In this document: piece after piece, positions 16,923 to 26,304 of the stretch
How the letters are laid out: each line of letters starts with the position of its first letter
Numbering within the stretch: the first letter of the stretch is position 1
Assembly: GCA_025060135.1 (NCBI GenBank)
Contig: JANXCY010000005.1
Span: 34,445 to 98,444 of the forward strand
Length of the DNA: 64,000 nt
Origin: Anaerolineae bacterium
GTDB taxonomy: Bacteria > Chloroflexota > Anaerolineae > B4-G1 > DUEL01
Direction: 5' to 3'
Notes under the pieces: generated by a model
Databases searched by the model: none
Told to the model about the DNA's origin: nothing
Seen by the model: the letters and a program-made list of their open reading frames with translations, nothing else
Translations under genes and position numbers: made by a program

Positions 16923-19427
16923 ATGACCCGAGAACAACAATTCTACGACACCCTCCAGAACATCTTCATCGGCGCGCCCGTGGAGGGACAATCGGGCTAC
17001 ATCAACCTGATGCGCATCAAGGCCCGATACCTCCAGCAGGTCCTGCTCCCCCGCCTGGCGCAGGAAGTGGACGCGGCCCTCCAGCCGTTCCCCGAATTCC
17101 GCGAAGAACTATTTGACAAACTCTACACCTTCTTCCGTCGCTACTTCACCGAAAGCGGTTCCCTCGGCCTCTTCTTCACCCCCTACCACCAGAGCGTCTA
17201 CGAGCGCGTCTACACCGACGACCGGGACGTGATGCTCTTCTGGAAGACGGCCCGCCTCTACTACGTCAAGTCGGACCGCCTCTTCCGGAGCATGACCATC
17301 GCCCTGGATGGCTTCCGCTTTTCCTTTGACGTATCCACACTGGAGCACAAACGGGCCAACGAGAAACGAGAACTCCTCTACACCTTTCGGGAACGGCGGG
17401 AGGACGGGACGCTGGTCTTCACAGTAACCTATGCGGAGCGAGGACGGACGGCCCATCCTGCAGCGATTCGGCGATCCATCCAAGACGCACTGAGGCCTCG
17501 CGTCGCGGGGCGGGCCCGCCCCACCGATACTGTCCCCTCCGAGGAGACGCTGGCGCGGGCCTTCCGCCTCTTTGAGCGCCAGAGCGAGGTGGATTACTTC
17601 ATCTGCAAAGACGCCCGGACCTTCCTGCGGGAGCAACTGGACCTCTGGCTCTATCAGTATCTTCTGGGACGACCCGGTGAGGAACCGCAGACGGAGTGGA
17701 CCGAACGCCGGATCGGGCAAATCCAGGCGCTCCGGCGCGTGGCGTACCGCACGATTGACCTCATTGCCGACTTTGAGGACGAACTGGTCCGCCTCTGGAA
17801 CAAGCCGAAATTCGTCCTCCACAGCCACTACGTCATCACCCTGGACCGCATCGCCGCGCGGCCGGGGGGAGCGGCCCTCCTGGAGCGCCTCTGGGCTCAT
17901 CCCGGGATGGTGGCTCAACAGGAAGAATGGCGGCAGTTGGGCCTGACGGACATAGCCGTTGCCCGGGAAGCGGCCCTCTCCTCCCGCCACCGCTACCTCC
18001 CCATAGACACCCGCTACTTCCCGGACCTGGAACCGGAGATTCTGGCCCTCTTTGACCCCCTGGACCGGGCGCTGGACGGCTGGCTGATCCGGAGCGAGAA
18101 CTACCAGGCGCTCCGCACCCTCCTCCCCAAATTTCGCGGACGGGTCCGCACCATCTACGTTGACCCCCCCTTCAACAAAGAACAGGAAGCCGACTACTTC
18201 TACTCGGTGAAATACCGGAACTCCACCTGGGCAACCCTGTTGGAAAACCGGCTGGCTCTGGCCCGGGAGTTTCTGAGCGAAGAGGGGTGCATCTTCGTCC
18301 GCTGCGACGCCAGCGGCAACTGGATCGTGCGCGGCCTGATGGACAGCATTTTCGGGCCGGAGAACTTCGTCAACGAAATCAGCGTCCGGCGCTTCCGGAA
18401 AAACGTGATGGAGAAGGAGGTCCGCAAACTCCCGGAGGGACTGGATACCCTCTACGTCTATGCCCGCAGCGATCGGTTCGCCTACGTGAACCCCTTCCGT
18501 CCGAAGGCGGAACGACGGGCCGGATTCTGGCGGCACATGGGGGACTCATCCGGCCCGGGGAGACCGAAACGGTTCTTCGGCAAAGAACTGGCGCCCCCAG
18601 CCGGAAAACACTGGAAGTTCTCCCAGGAACGCATAGACGAGATGATCCGCCAGGGCCGGCTGGTCCTGGAATGCCGGGAATGCGGAGCCGTCCACGACCG
18701 GAGCCAGGGGCTATGGGCCGGCTGTCCCCGATGCGGCGCCGACCATCCGATACCCAAATACTGGGTGGAAGCGCGGGAAGAAGAAGTCCTGGACTCCAAC
18801 TGGAGCGACATCTACGGCTACGCCACCGCCTGGGCGTTTCCCACCGAGAACTCGGAAGCCCTCCTCAAGCGAGTCCTCCTGGCCACCTCGGCTGAAGGCG
18901 ACCTGGTGATGGACTTCTTCCTGGGCAGCGGTACCCTCACCGCCGTTGCCCACAAACTGGGCCGGAAATGGATCGGCGTGGAGATGGGCGAGCACTTCTA
19001 CACCGTCGTGTTGCCCCGGATGAAGCGCGTCCTGGCCTACGACCGGTCCGGCATCTCCCGAGACCCCGACGTCCGGGCCCACTACAACCCCGACCGGGCC
19101 GGCGGCTTCTTCAAGTACTACGAACTGGAACAATACGAAGACACCCTGAGACGGGTGCGCTACGGCGATGCCGACGAGGACGACTGGCCCTACATCTTCG
19201 GGCGAGACCTGAAAATGCTGGATGCGCTGGAGATAGAAGGGGAGCGGGTACGGGTGAACCTCTCCCGCCTGTACGACGGGATAGACCTGGCCGAGACCCT
19301 CTCCCACGGACGGGGCCGCTGGATTCGGAGAATCACCCCCGAAGAAGTGGAGTTTGAGGACGGCGAGCGGGTGAGCCTCCGCGAGCCTGATTACCGGCTC
19401 CTCAAACCCTTCCTCTGGTGGATATAG
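16923..19427 (+). CDS. Type III-like (beta-class) DNA adenine methyltransferase, Mod
   Basis: The 834-residue protein carries an about 400-residue N-terminal helical region of unknown role. The methyltransferase follows with motif IV DPPF (414-417) before the AdoMet motif DFFLGSGT (664-671), the order of beta-class Mod subunits. Between them lies the putative target-recognition region, which includes a zinc ribbon (Cys584/587/601/604). It probably makes N6-methyladenine; the site is unknown. The ATG at 16923 is chosen because codons further upstream look random, though no clear ribosome site is present. The nuclease and helicase genes follow on the same strand, giving a restriction-modification locus. 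Confidence 0.85.
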   Translation: MTREQQFYDTLQNIFIGAPVEGQSGYINLMRIKARYLQQVLLPRLAQEVDAALQPFPEFREELFDKLYTFFRRYFTESGSLGLFFTPYHQSVYERVYTDDRDVMLFWKTARLYYVKSDRLFRSMTIALDGFRFSFDVSTLEHKRANEKRELLYTFRERREDGTLVFTVTYAERGRTAHPAAIRRSIQDALRPRVAGRARPTDTVPSEETLARAFRLFERQSEVDYFICKDARTFLREQLDLWLYQYLLGRPGEEPQTEWTERRIGQIQALRRVAYRTIDLIADFEDELVRLWNKPKFVLHSHYVITLDRIAARPGGAALLERLWAHPGMVAQQEEWRQLGLTDIAVAREAALSSRHRYLPIDTRYFPDLEPEILALFDPLDRALDGWLIRSENYQALRTLLPKFRGRVRTIYVDPPFNKEQEADYFYSVKYRNSTWATLLENRLALAREFLSEEGCIFVRCDASGNWIVRGLMDSIFGPENFVNEISVRRFRKNVMEKEVRKLPEGLDTLYVYARSDRFAYVNPFRPKAERRAGFWRHMGDSSGPGRPKRFFGKELAPPAGKHWKFSQERIDEMIRQGRLVLECRECGAVHDRSQGLWAGCPRCGADHPIPKYWVEAREEEVLDSNWSDIYGYATAWAFPTENSEALLKRVLLATSAEGDLVMDFFLGSGTLTAVAHKLGRKWIGVEMGEHFYTVVLPRMKRVLAYDRSGISRDPDVRAHYNPDRAGGFFKYYELEQYEDTLRRVRYGDADEDDWPYIFGRDLKMLDALEIEGERVRVNLSRLYDGIDLAETLSHGRGRWIRRITPEEVEFEDGERVSLREPDYRLLKPFLWWI

Positions 19428-19437
19428 GAGTTGGCCC

Positions 19438-19884
19438 ATGCCCGATAACGGACTGACCCGCGATGCCTCCGGCAAACGGACGGACAAAACCGGCGCCCGG
19501 GATCTGACTTTCAGCCAGTGGCACCGCAAATACCTGAGCAACCGGGCCTACACCACCGACATTGACTTCTACGAGTACCGGGTAGAACAGGGAGGCCAGT
19601 TCGTCCCCAAAGCCTTTCTGGAAGTCAAACGGGTCCATGTCCAGCAGCCCAAATACCTCTGCTCGGCCAACTCCCGGGCCATCTTCACCCTGGCCCGGCA
19701 GGCTGGCCTGCGCTTCTTCATCATCCTCTACGCCATCGCCGACCCGGAGACCCTGGAGGGCCACTTCTGGGTCTGGGAAGTGAAGGAGATGGAGGATTTT
19801 GACCGCTACAGCGAGGAGCGGTTCACCCGGTTCTTCCGACGCTACACCAACCAGCAACTGGTGGAACTGCTGGAGAATCTCTGA
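19438..19884 (+). CDS. Small PD-(D/E)XK nuclease-like protein beside Mod
   Basis: The 148-residue protein begins 10 nt after the methyltransferase stop. It contains a spaced catalytic signature: DID at 41-43, then FLEVK with Glu62 and Lys64, the pattern of PD-(D/E)XK endonucleases. The surrounding SFSQWHR-like segment (SQWHRKYLSNRAYTTDIDF) and the hydrophobic strand LRFFIILYAI fit the small single-domain members. The helicase of this locus lacks a nuclease domain, so this may be the detached cleavage module. Catalysis is inferred, not shown. GGAG precedes the ATG. Confidence 0.65.
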   Translation: MPDNGLTRDASGKRTDKTGARDLTFSQWHRKYLSNRAYTTDIDFYEYRVEQGGQFVPKAFLEVKRVHVQQPKYLCSANSRAIFTLARQAGLRFFIILYAIADPETLEGHFWVWEVKEMEDFDRYSEERFTRFFRRYTNQQLVELLENL

Positions 19885-19906
19885 CCGAATTTCCTTTTCC
19901 GTAGCC

Positions 19907-20145
19907 CAGGCTGTGAGCCTGCCCGCTGCAGGCCCGGCGGCCTGCGTCGCTCGTAGTCAGCCACGAAGTGCAACGGAGTGGCGTTTCGCCCGCACAGGCT
20001 ATTAGCCTGCATCTGACCAGCCCGACGGCCTGCGTTACCTGTGGTGCAGGCTGTTAGCCTGCCCGCTGCAGTCCTGGCGGCCTGTGCTACAGTCCCGGCG
20101 GCCTGTGCTACAGGCCAAGCGGCCTGCGCTGCATTCTCCGAACCT
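19907..20145. repeat. Cluster of CAGGCT-N3-AGCCTG palindromes and GGCGGCCTG motifs
   Basis: Three perfect 15-nt palindromes CAGGCTnnnAGCCTG lie at 19907-19921, 19995-20009 and 20047-20061. They alternate with copies of a GGC(G)GGCCTG-(C/T)G-type motif, including two near-identical tandem copies around 20077-20120. The cluster fills almost the whole gap between the nuclease and helicase genes. Related degenerate motifs occur near 2880, 9905 and 37210. It could be a REP-like element, a recombination scar or mRNA-structuring sequence. Confidence 0.75.
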
Positions 20146-20175
20146 CAAATGTGTGGTCCGTCCTGCTCCTGAGCG

Positions 20176-22422
20176 ATGAGCGTTCCCATTCTCCTCCAGC
20201 GTATGGTGGAATCCATCCCGGACGAACTCCTCCCCCCGGGCTGGCGGGACCTGGATTTCGCCACCTTCTCAGCCACGAAGCGCCTCTGGGACTACCAGCA
20301 GCAGGCCCTGCGGAACGCGGCCCAACTGCTCTGGAAGTACTACGACGAATTCGCCGACTACCGTCCTGGAGAGCCCCTGGACGTCAACCAGGAGCGTCGG
20401 CGGCGGCTCTGGGAATGGTACCGGGAAACCGGCCTTCCGGACGGACTGGATATAGACCTGCGGCGGCTCCCCCGTCGCACCGCCTCCCTCCTGCGGGAAC
20501 ACTACCCCATAGTGCCCGAGGGCCGGCTCTCCTACGAACACTTCATCAACCGCATGGGCTTCTGGATGGCCACCGGGAGCGGCAAAACCCTGGTCATCGT
20601 CAAACTGGTGGAACTCCTCTGGCGCCTGGTCCGGCAAGGGGAACTCCCGCCGAACGACATCCTCATTCTCACCCACCGGGACGACCTCATCGGACAGTTG
20701 CTGCGCCACGTGGACGAATTCAACCGGGGCCCGGGCGACCTCCGCATCCTCCTGCGGGAACTGCGGGAATACCCGGCCATCAAGCGGGAAACGCTGTTCT
20801 CCTTCCGGGACCAGGAAGTGATCGTCTTCTACTACCGTTCGGACAACCTGAGCGACGAACAGAAAGAGCGCATCGTGGATTTCCGCAACTACGATAACGA
20901 CGGGCGCTGGTTCGTGCTCCTGGACGAGGCCCACAAAGGCGATAAAGAGGACTCCCGGCGGCAGCACATCTATTCCGTCCTCTCCCGCAACGGCTTTCTC
21001 TTTAACTTCTCGGCCACCTTTACCGACCCGCGCGACATCATCACCACCGTCTTCAACTTCAACCTGGCCCGGTTTATCAGGGCCGGGTACGGCAAACACA
21101 TCCTCATCCTCCAGCAAGAGACACGCCCGTTTCGGGACCGAGAAGACTACACCGGGGACGAGAAACAGCGAGTGGTCCTGAAGGCCCTGATGATGACGGC
21201 CTGCGCGCAGCGGGCCCGCGCAGTGCTCCAGGAGGCCGGGTACAACGGATACCACCGTCCCCTCCTTCTGGTCCTGGTCAACTCCGTCCACACCGAGGAA
21301 GCGGACCTTCAGTTATTCTTTCGCGAACTGGTCCGCATCGGACGGGGCGAAGTCCCTCCGGCCCTCTGGGAGCAGGCCCGACAGGAATTGCTGGAAGAGT
21401 TACGGAGATGCCCCGGGCTGATATTTGAGGACGAGCCTGTCCCCATAGACGGACGGACCTTGCGGGAATTGACGTTCGCGGATATACTTCGGTGGGTTTT
21501 CCACTCCGAAGCCCCGGGGGAGATGGAAGTCCTGGTCCGGCCCTCCAATCGGCAGGAGATAGCCTTCAAACTCAAGAGCGCGGCCCGTCCCTTTGCCCTG
21601 ATCAAAATCGGCGACATCTCCCACTGGCTGCAGGAAAAACTGGCGGGATACGAAATCAACGAAACGTTTGACGACGAGAGCCTCTTCGCCTGCCTGAACG
21701 AAGAGAGTTCGGACATCACCATCCTGATGGGGTCGCGGACATTCTACGAGGGATGGGACTCTAACCGCCCCAACGCGATCTGCTATATTAACATCGGCGT
21801 TGGCGAGGAAGCCCGCAAATTCATCCTTCAGTCCCTCGGGCGAGGGGTGCGGATTGAACCGGTCCCGGGCCTGCGGAAGCGGCTGCTCCCGCTGGTCCGG
21901 GACGGCGCAGTGCCTGGCGAATGGGCGCGGTGGAGCGAGCCGGCCGCGCCCCTGGAAACACTGGTCGTCTTCGCCACCAACCGTGCAGCGCTCCAGGCAG
22001 TGATCGATGGATTGCGGCAGGAGCGGGCCGCGTCCGGTCTCCCGGGCCGACCCCATCGGAGGGAGCGGGCGGCCCCGGCGCCGCCCCCGCCGCGCCTGGC
22101 ACTGAGCCAGGAGGAATACGAGCGGTTGCGGCGATTCGTTCGCGCCGCCGACGACCGGGTCTTGCTGGCTCGCTACGATCTCACTCCTGGCCAGATTGGT
22201 GCCCTGCGTCGGGCCCTGGAAGAGCCAGCGCCCGACCGGTGGATCGTGTGCTCGGGTCCAGACACTCCCGCGCGGGCAGTGGGAGACCGTCTTCGCGCTG
22301 GCGACCCATTGGAAACCATCCGACGATGGCTGAGGTTTCTGGAACCCACTGAACCCCGCGGGCCGGAAGAGCCCGTTTCCGGCTGGCTGAAGCATCCCCA
22401 GGAATCAGGAGGCATCCAATGA
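20176..22422 (+). CDS. SF2 helicase of the type III restriction (Res) group, lacking a nuclease domain
   Basis: The 748-residue protein has the helicase core of Res/DEAD-like ATPases: Walker A ATGSGKT (132-138), DEAH (250-253), the FSAT motif III and motif VI QSLGRGVR (552-559). After the second RecA lobe there is a Pro-rich hinge and a helical tail of about 150 residues with no PD-(D/E)XK motif. Classical Res subunits (about 900-1000 residues) end in such a nuclease. It follows the Mod and nuclease genes and would supply translocation/ATPase activity. The start is weakly supported (ATG 20176; ATG 20203 is possible). Its stop overlaps the DUF885 start. Confidence 0.85.
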   Translation: MSVPILLQRMVESIPDELLPPGWRDLDFATFSATKRLWDYQQQALRNAAQLLWKYYDEFADYRPGEPLDVNQERRRRLWEWYRETGLPDGLDIDLRRLPRRTASLLREHYPIVPEGRLSYEHFINRMGFWMATGSGKTLVIVKLVELLWRLVRQGELPPNDILILTHRDDLIGQLLRHVDEFNRGPGDLRILLRELREYPAIKRETLFSFRDQEVIVFYYRSDNLSDEQKERIVDFRNYDNDGRWFVLLDEAHKGDKEDSRRQHIYSVLSRNGFLFNFSATFTDPRDIITTVFNFNLARFIRAGYGKHILILQQETRPFRDREDYTGDEKQRVVLKALMMTACAQRARAVLQEAGYNGYHRPLLLVLVNSVHTEEADLQLFFRELVRIGRGEVPPALWEQARQELLEELRRCPGLIFEDEPVPIDGRTLRELTFADILRWVFHSEAPGEMEVLVRPSNRQEIAFKLKSAARPFALIKIGDISHWLQEKLAGYEINETFDDESLFACLNEESSDITILMGSRTFYEGWDSNRPNAICYINIGVGEEARKFILQSLGRGVRIEPVPGLRKRLLPLVRDGAVPGEWARWSEPAAPLETLVVFATNRAALQAVIDGLRQERAASGLPGRPHRRERAAPAPPPPRLALSQEEYERLRRFVRAADDRVLLARYDLTPGQIGALRRALEEPAPDRWIVCSGPDTPARAVGDRLRAGDPLETIRRWLRFLEPTEPRGPEEPVSGWLKHPQESGGIQ

Positions 22423-24062
22423 CGACGGAAACCCAGTTCTACCATCGGGCCAGGGAGTGGCTGCACCGCTTCGCCGAACGCAACCCGGTAACAGCGACCT
22501 TCATGGGCATCCACTCGTACGACCACCGGCTGGGCGAACGGACCCCACCGGCGTTGGAAGAGGAACAACGGGAAATCCGGGCCGCGCTGGCGGAACTGCG
22601 GGCAATGGACCTCTCCGACTTCCGTCCCGATGCCCGTATTGACCACACCCTCCTCACCCACCTGCTGGCCTCCTTTGTCCGCTCCTACGAGAAGTTCCAG
22701 GGCCACCTCCGGCATCCGGGCGGCTACCTGGAAGAGCCCCTGGAAGGCGTTTTTCTCCTCATTCTTCGGGACTTCGCGCCGCTTCCGGAGCGGCTCCGCT
22801 CCGCCCTGGGCCGGGTTCAGGAGACCCCACGCCTTCTACGGGAGGGGATGAACAATATCATCCCGGAGCGGGTGCCTCGGGTGTGGGCAGAGATTGCCCT
22901 GGAGCAGGCCCGTCAGGCCCCCGGCCTCTTCCTCGGCCTGCTGCCCGCCATCGCTGCCGGGGCCGCCCCGGACCTCCAGGCTGACCTGGCCCAGGCCGGA
23001 CAGACCGCCGCGCAGGCCATCCAGGAATACGCGGCCTTCATTGAAAACGACGTCCTCCCCCGCGCCGCCAGCGACTTCGCCGCAGGCCGGGCCCTTTTCG
23101 ACGAAATGCTGCGGGAGGAACACATGGTGGACTACGACGCCGACCAATTGCTCCAGATCGGCTGGGAACAGTTCCACCTCACCCGCCGCCAGATGGAGGA
23201 AGTGGCCCGGCAGATAGACCCCAACCGGTCCGCCCAGGACCTGCTGGAAGAGGCCAAAAACGACCACCCGACAGCAGAAGGTCTTCTGGACGCCTACCGG
23301 GAAGCCATGGCCGCTGTCCGCCAGTACGTGATCGACCACCAAATCGCCTCCATCCCGGAGGGAGAAATCCTCCAGATTGTGGAGACCCCTTCCTACCTGC
23401 GGCCTGTCATCCCCTACGCTGCCTACATCCCACCGGGCATCCTGGAGGAACGGCAAGAGGGCATCTTCCTGGTTACGCCCGTGGACCCCAACGCCCCACC
23501 GGAGGTCCAGGAGCAGACACTGCGCGGGCACAGTTGGGCCAAGTTGCCGGTAACGGCGCTCCACGAGGCCTATCCGGGCCACCACCTCCAACTGGTCTGG
23601 GCCAACCGCCAAGAGACCATCCCCCGGCGGTTGGGTTCATTCCTGGCGACCCTCTTCATTGAGGGCTGGGCCTTCTACTGCGAGGAGTTGATGGAGAAAA
23701 TGGGCTATATCGCCGAACCGATCCAGCGCCTGGGCCGCCTCTCCGACCAATTGTGGCGGGCCGCGCGGATTATCCTGGACGTTTCTCTGCACACACGAGG
23801 GATGTCCGTGGAGGAAGCAGTGGACTTCCTGGTACGGGAATGCCAGTTGGAGCCCACCAACGCGCTGGCAGAAGTTCGGCGGTACACCACCACCCCCACT
23901 CAGCCCCAATCCTACCTGATGGGCAAACTGGCCATCCTAGAGTTGGTGGCGGACTACCGGCGTGCCCATCCGGAGGCCTCCCTACGCCAGATTCACGATG
24001 CTATCCTGGGATGCGGCAGCCTCCCGCCCCGCCTGATGCGCCAGCGCCTGTTTCGTCTCTGA
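22419..24062 (+). CDS. DUF885 family zinc metallopeptidase-like protein
   Basis: The 547-residue product belongs to DUF885, a gluzincin-like, mostly helical peptidase family. It has the modified zinc motif HEAYPGHH (about residues 386-393) and the downstream glutamate segment EGWAFYCEE, the expected third ligand. No signal peptide is visible, so it should be cytoplasmic. It overlaps the helicase by ATGA, implying coupled translation. Whether this reflects a shared role or only operon packing is unknown. The substrate is not predictable. Confidence 0.88.
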   Translation: MTTETQFYHRAREWLHRFAERNPVTATFMGIHSYDHRLGERTPPALEEEQREIRAALAELRAMDLSDFRPDARIDHTLLTHLLASFVRSYEKFQGHLRHPGGYLEEPLEGVFLLILRDFAPLPERLRSALGRVQETPRLLREGMNNIIPERVPRVWAEIALEQARQAPGLFLGLLPAIAAGAAPDLQADLAQAGQTAAQAIQEYAAFIENDVLPRAASDFAAGRALFDEMLREEHMVDYDADQLLQIGWEQFHLTRRQMEEVARQIDPNRSAQDLLEEAKNDHPTAEGLLDAYREAMAAVRQYVIDHQIASIPEGEILQIVETPSYLRPVIPYAAYIPPGILEERQEGIFLVTPVDPNAPPEVQEQTLRGHSWAKLPVTALHEAYPGHHLQLVWANRQETIPRRLGSFLATLFIEGWAFYCEELMEKMGYIAEPIQRLGRLSDQLWRAARIILDVSLHTRGMSVEEAVDFLVRECQLEPTNALAEVRRYTTTPTQPQSYLMGKLAILELVADYRRAHPEASLRQIHDAILGCGSLPPRLMRQRLFRL

Positions 24063-24128
24063 GGGATGCGAGGAATCACCTCGCAGAACGCCGGGAGATG
24101 ATTTCCTGATCAGGAAAGGGGAAGCGCA

Positions 24129-24623
24129 ATGGACGAAAAAACGGCACAACGGATAATAGAAATCCTGGAGACCGACCCCGACTTCTACGTCCCCATCAAA
24201 AAACTCTGGCTGATGCTCCAGGGAGAGGGTCTGGCACTGGACCTGGAACTGGAGGAGTTCCGGGCCCAACTGGAAGCCGATGACCGTTTTGAAATCGAGG
24301 AGTTGGACGACTCCCTTCCGGGTGATCCCGAAATCGTTGCCGAAATAGAGCGAGAACTGGAGACCCTGGGCTTCTTCAGCGGCCCCCGAGTGAAACTCCG
24401 CAGCCGGGAGATGACCCCCGAAGACCTCTTCGCGGGCCTTCTGCGCAGCCTGCAACGGATGAACGAGGCCCTGCGCGGCGCCTGGGAGACCCGTCCCGAG
24501 GGCGACTGGGAAACCGAAGAGCAGTTACTGGATGCCCTGACCATCGGCCAGGAGATGGAGGACGAAGTCCGCCAGATCATAGAAGAACGACGCTGGGAAA
24601 CCGAAGCGTCGGAGGAAGCATGA
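24129..24623 (+). CDS. Acidic protein of unknown function
   Basis: This 164-residue protein is not recognised. It is strongly acidic and almost entirely helical by composition. The first 60 residues (TAQRIIEILETDPDFYVPIKKLWLMLQ) look like a winged-helix or DNA-mimic-like domain. The C-terminal half holds a long charged helix rich in Glu/Arg. It has no cysteines, membrane segments or known motif. It lies 66 nt after DUF885 and overlaps the MFS gene by ATGA. Confidence 0.65.
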   Translation: MDEKTAQRIIEILETDPDFYVPIKKLWLMLQGEGLALDLELEEFRAQLEADDRFEIEELDDSLPGDPEIVAEIERELETLGFFSGPRVKLRSREMTPEDLFAGLLRSLQRMNEALRGAWETRPEGDWETEEQLLDALTIGQEMEDEVRQIIEERRWETEASEEA

Positions 24624-26083
24624 ACCGTCCGCTGCGCTGGAGCGACCACATCCTGCTCAACATCTACTGGCTGGGGCTGAACGTTGCCTCGGGGACCATC
24701 ACCCCGGTCCTCCTGCCCTATCTGGTAGCCCTCTTCGTGCCTCCGGAGCAGAAGAACACCTACCTGGGGCTGGTGCGGGTCATCGGCCTGGCCGTAGCCA
24801 TGCTGGTCCAGCCGATGGCGGGGATGTTCAGCGACCGCTGTACCTCCCGCTGGGGCCGCCGCCGCCCCTACATCTTTGCGGGTACCCTACTGGACCTGGT
24901 TTTCCTGGCCATTATTGGCGCATCGCCCTTGTTTCTCCATTCCGCTCTGGATGGCTTCTTCCTGTCCACCCTGGGCATCACCACGGCCCTCTTTGTCCTG
25001 ATTGTGGGCATCGTCTTCTTGCAGGCCTCGTCCAACATTGCCCACGGCGCCCTTCAGGGCCTTATCCCCGACCGGGTTCCGGAGGACCAGCGGGGTCGCT
25101 CCTCCGGTGTCAAAGCGGTCATGGAACTCCTGCCCGTCTTTCTGGTGATGGTTACCGGACCACTGGTGGACCGGGGACTAGTCGGGTGGGTGGTGGGCTT
25201 TGTGGGGCTGGCCCTGCTGGCGACCATGCTGGCAACGGTGCTGGGCGTGCGGGAAGAGCCGCTACGGGAGCAACCCACCGAACCGGTGGGTGAGCGAGTC
25301 TGGCGGCTGGTTGCCCTGACGGCCATCTTCGTCCTGGTCACCCGGGGCGCCCTCGGGCTGGTGAACACCATTGGAGGGGTAACAGCGGGGGCCGCTTTGG
25401 GCACGCGCGTAGCCGTGGGCATCCTGGTGGGCCTGCTTGCCATGGCGGGCTCCATCTTCCTGGGCGTCTACTTCGGCGCGTGGGTCGGCATCGGGCGGGA
25501 GGCCCCCCGCCAGACCTCTTTCATCTGGTGGGTGGTCAACCGGCTCATGTTCCTGGCCGCCGTAGGCTCGGTTCAGGGCTTTGCCCAGTACTTCCTGCGG
25601 GATGTTCTCCACATCCCCAACGCGGCCACCATGACCACGATTCTCCTGGCCGTGGTGGCGGTGTTCCTGCTCCCGGCCGCCCTGGGCGGCGGCTACCTGG
25701 CCGACCGGGTCGGGCGGAAGCGGCTGGTGATCGGGGCGGGGCTCGTCGCCGGAGCGGGAACGGTCCTGCTCCTCTTTTCCACCAACATCCCACTGGTACT
25801 GGTCAGCGGCTGCATCATCGGGCTGGGGACGGGCATCTTCTACGCCGCCAACTGGGCATTGGGGACCGACCTGGCTCCTCCGGCGGAGGCCGGACGATAC
25901 CTGGGCATCTCCAACCTGGCTGGGGCCGGAGCGGGGATCGTCGGCGCGGGCATCGGTGGGCCGATGGCGGACTATTTCAACGCGCTTCAGCCAGGGCTGG
26001 GATACCTGGTCATCTTCGCTGTCTATGCGGCCCTCTTCTTTCTTTCCGTTGCGGCCCTGACGCGAGTGCGGGTGGGGCACTGA
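24620..26083 (+). CDS. MFS transporter (GPH/sucrose-type)
   Basis: This 487-residue protein has about 12 hydrophobic segments. The cytoplasmic loop 2-3 motif DRCTSRWGRRRPYIFAG is typical of glycoside-pentoside-hexuronide/SLC45-like carriers, and the second half repeats it as DRVGRKRLVIGAG. It may import or export a sugar or related solute by cation coupling. The gene overlaps the acidic-protein gene and ends just before the LacI promoter region. Its link to the sugar locus downstream is suggestive, but it lies upstream of that promoter. Confidence 0.85.
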   Translation: MNRPLRWSDHILLNIYWLGLNVASGTITPVLLPYLVALFVPPEQKNTYLGLVRVIGLAVAMLVQPMAGMFSDRCTSRWGRRRPYIFAGTLLDLVFLAIIGASPLFLHSALDGFFLSTLGITTALFVLIVGIVFLQASSNIAHGALQGLIPDRVPEDQRGRSSGVKAVMELLPVFLVMVTGPLVDRGLVGWVVGFVGLALLATMLATVLGVREEPLREQPTEPVGERVWRLVALTAIFVLVTRGALGLVNTIGGVTAGAALGTRVAVGILVGLLAMAGSIFLGVYFGAWVGIGREAPRQTSFIWWVVNRLMFLAAVGSVQGFAQYFLRDVLHIPNAATMTTILLAVVAVFLLPAALGGGYLADRVGRKRLVIGAGLVAGAGTVLLLFSTNIPLVLVSGCIIGLGTGIFYAANWALGTDLAPPAEAGRYLGISNLAGAGAGIVGAGIGGPMADYFNALQPGLGYLVIFAVYAALFFLSVAALTRVRVGH

Positions 26084-26170
26084 TACCGTGGGAAACGAAG
26101 GGCCCCACTGCGAGCCCAGCCCCACAGGCCGAACATCAGATATTCCCGGATAATTCAGATATTTGCGGTC

Positions 26171-26199
26171 TTGACAAAAGGGCCATCCTGTGGTACAAT
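26171..26199 (+). promoter_or_regulatory. Promoter of the lacI-like gene and sugar operon
   Basis: TTGACA (26171-26176), 17 nt, TACAAT (26194-26199). Predicted start is near 26206, inside operator 1. No clear separate promoter was seen before the binding-protein gene, so it may drive the whole operon. Confidence 0.8.
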
Positions 26200-26205
26200 T
26201 CTTGC

Positions 26206-26219
26206 TGAGAGCGCTCCCA
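26206..26219. promoter_or_regulatory. LacI-family operator O1
   Basis: TGAGAGCGCTCCCA contains the palindrome GAGCGCTC with a central CG, the hallmark of LacI/GalR/CcpA-type operators. It overlaps the predicted transcription start, so bound repressor should block initiation. Confidence 0.7.
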
Positions 26220-26278
26220 AACGCCAGCGCTTGGGGTGGACGAAAGGGGGCGCACTCCTTTTTGACAGGAATGATAGT

Positions 26279-26292
26279 TGAGAGCGTTCCCA
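26279..26292. promoter_or_regulatory. LacI-family operator O2
   Basis: TGAGAGCGTTCCCA differs from O1 by one base. It lies 73 nt downstream, about seven helical turns, so both sites face the same side of the DNA and could support looping. It is 13 nt before the lacI-like ATG. Confidence 0.65.
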
Positions 26293-26304
26293 GAACGAGT
26301 CGTT

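Noticed and set aside
26262..26267. Second TTGACA near the lacI-like gene
   Set aside because: No -10 box lies at the proper distance.
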